DNA of 64,000 bases from Mactra quadrangularis (lineage: Eukaryota > Mollusca > Bivalvia > Venerida > Mactridae), in NCBI GenBank assembly GCA_025267735.1, contig CM046294.1, forward strand, positions 34,007,222-34,071,221, read 5' to 3'. This document shows positions 62,929-64,000 of this stretch, one piece after another. Both the position numbers and the translations under genes were made by a program. Below the pieces are notes generated by a model, which searched no databases, was not told the origin of the DNA, and saw nothing but the letters and a program-made list of their open reading frames with translations. The first letter of the stretch is position 1; each line of letters opens with the position of its first letter.

Positions 62929-62940
62929 GTTTGATTCTAA
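62929..62940. repeat. Target-site duplication of tail-only insertion (right)
   Basis: GTTTGATTCTAA, second copy of 62858-62869. Confidence 0.85.
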
Positions 62941-63472
62941 ATACCACATAAGCCGTTCATTAACCATACGTTTAAAAGTGTTGCAGCTACAACTTGTAAC
63001 AGATATTGGTCGAAAGTTAAGGGGGTCAGTATTGTCTTTATCCGGTTTTAGTATAACTATTTAAAGCTTCCTTCTAGGAATTTGGAATTTTACCAGATAT
63101 CCATATATCATTAAAATATAAGCAATAAATGTTGAGATACTAGTTGGAGGTGTTTTAAAAATAGAAAATAAATTACATCTGGGTTAGCAGCAATGTCTTT
63201 GACATACTTAATAGAATCGGTTAAATCATCAATCGTATAAAGGGTGTTATACTCTTCTTCGTTGCTAGAATGGAGGGCTAGAATGAAAATTAATATTCTG
63301 TTTTTCGGAATCAGATTTAATTTGTTTAAACTCGTCAGAGTAGTGTGCAGATAAAGAATTATGTTCAAAAGTTTCAACCAGCGTGTTGGTTATATCATTA
63401 GTTGTTTTTGCGATGCTCGAGTTTCTATGTTTCAATTGAGCAGTAGAAACGTTTTGTGTTGACCGTTAATTT
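62941..63472 (-). pseudogene. Inverted LINE ORF2 fragment, part 2
   Basis: Read on the minus strand it corresponds to about 31320-31905 of the full-length LINE: the region before the reverse transcriptase and its N-terminal motifs. The minus-strand frame 63111-63377 carries YTIDDLTDSIK, matching the same stretch in the LINE (31590-31625). Stops and frame changes show decay. Similarity fades at about 63472. Confidence 0.82.
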
Positions 63473-64000
63473 CAATACTAAAATTAATACATCTAAATAC
63501 TTTACTACATTTCGGGGTTTTATTACAAAACGAGTTGGTATGTTCAACCACGTTTGTAATAACCCGTTTTGTAATAAAATTTTGCAATTCGTTTTTTTCT
63601 GTAGAAATCTTCAATAAAACATAGCGAAATGTAAGTTATTTGGCTATTTGGACATTTAACATTTGCTAGTGAAACATCTTTTTTTTACTATACCAATAAT
63701 TTGAACCATCTATCTATATCTTATACTTAAAATAATACAATTAGACACTTTATTACATGTACCGATCTTTTTTATGTGTTCAGTAAGTATATTCATTAGA
63801 TTTTTAAATGAGTGATAACAGTGTTTCGTGTATGCTTACGGAAATAACTCCATATTCAACGTTAAATACATTTCCAAAATTGAAAAGAATTGACTAGACT
63901 TGGAAAAAAAACGAGACTAAATCAATTTTTGATATGAGGTACAATGTACTGTCTCACTTGATTTGCATATTTTGTAAGACATATTATGAAAATATTTATA
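63473..64000. other. Gene-free AT-rich end of window
   Basis: No gene is supported. CCCGTTTTGTAATAAAA at 63563-63579 is inverted relative to TTTTATTACAAAACG at about 63518, giving a short hairpin about 60 bp across. Confidence 0.4.

Overview
This window is AT-rich eukaryotic DNA, roughly two thirds A+T by eye, with no host protein-coding gene that I can support on either strand. It lacks the operons, tight gene packing and Shine-Dalgarno starts of a bacterial sequence. What it holds is a dense and mostly decayed set of transposable elements. The best lineage clue is the retroelement 3' ends: several LINE and SINE copies end in a GCGCCGTAAAACC or GGCGTTAAACC box followed by (AAAC)n-type tails. 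With the tRNA-headed SINEs and an I/Nimb-type LINE, this points to a mollusc, most likely a bivalve. That assignment rests on recalled family features, not on a search.

Layout. 1-7.2 kb: unique AT-rich DNA with one 75-bp-armed hairpin (223-427). 7.2-14.3 kb: a TA-flanked mariner-like MITE (7250-7517), one copy of a dispersed repeat (8140-8800) and a second MITE with about 36-bp inverted ends (13827-14335). 14.4-21.8 kb: two well-preserved copies of a tRNA-derived SINE with target-site duplications (minus strand 14405-14719, plus strand 21532-21837) and a second SINE type (15229-15480). 28-34 kb: a MITE (27990-28287), then the main feature, a nearly complete 5.1-kb LINE (28789-33905). The LINE has an 11-bp target-site duplication, an ORF1 with a CCHC zinc knuckle, and an ORF2 with endonuclease, reverse transcriptase, RNase H and a Cys/His tail, all frameshifted. 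36.9-38.4 kb: an inverted-terminal-repeat element carrying a fragment of a different LINE. 41.5 kb: a second copy of the 28-kb MITE. 44.7-45.9 kb: a near-perfect palindrome with 288-bp arms plus two extra partial arm copies. 47.5 kb: six head-to-tail 80-bp satellite monomers. 48.9-55.9 kb: opposed copies of one repeat, a hairpin MITE, a tandem-unit repeat and SINE/LINE ends. 59.0-59.8 kb: a foldback element with about 340-bp arms. 61.7-63.5 kb: a second copy of the 38-kb element and a rearranged, inverted LINE remnant, itself interrupted by a 59-bp LINE 3'-end insertion with a 12-bp target-site duplication.

How the parts relate. The full-length LINE, the tail-only insertion at 62.9 kb and the SINEs share a similar 3' end. 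This fits SINE mobilisation by LINE machinery that recognises that end. The MITEs have no transposase here and would depend on enzymes encoded elsewhere. The region is best read as intergenic or intronic repeat-rich DNA.
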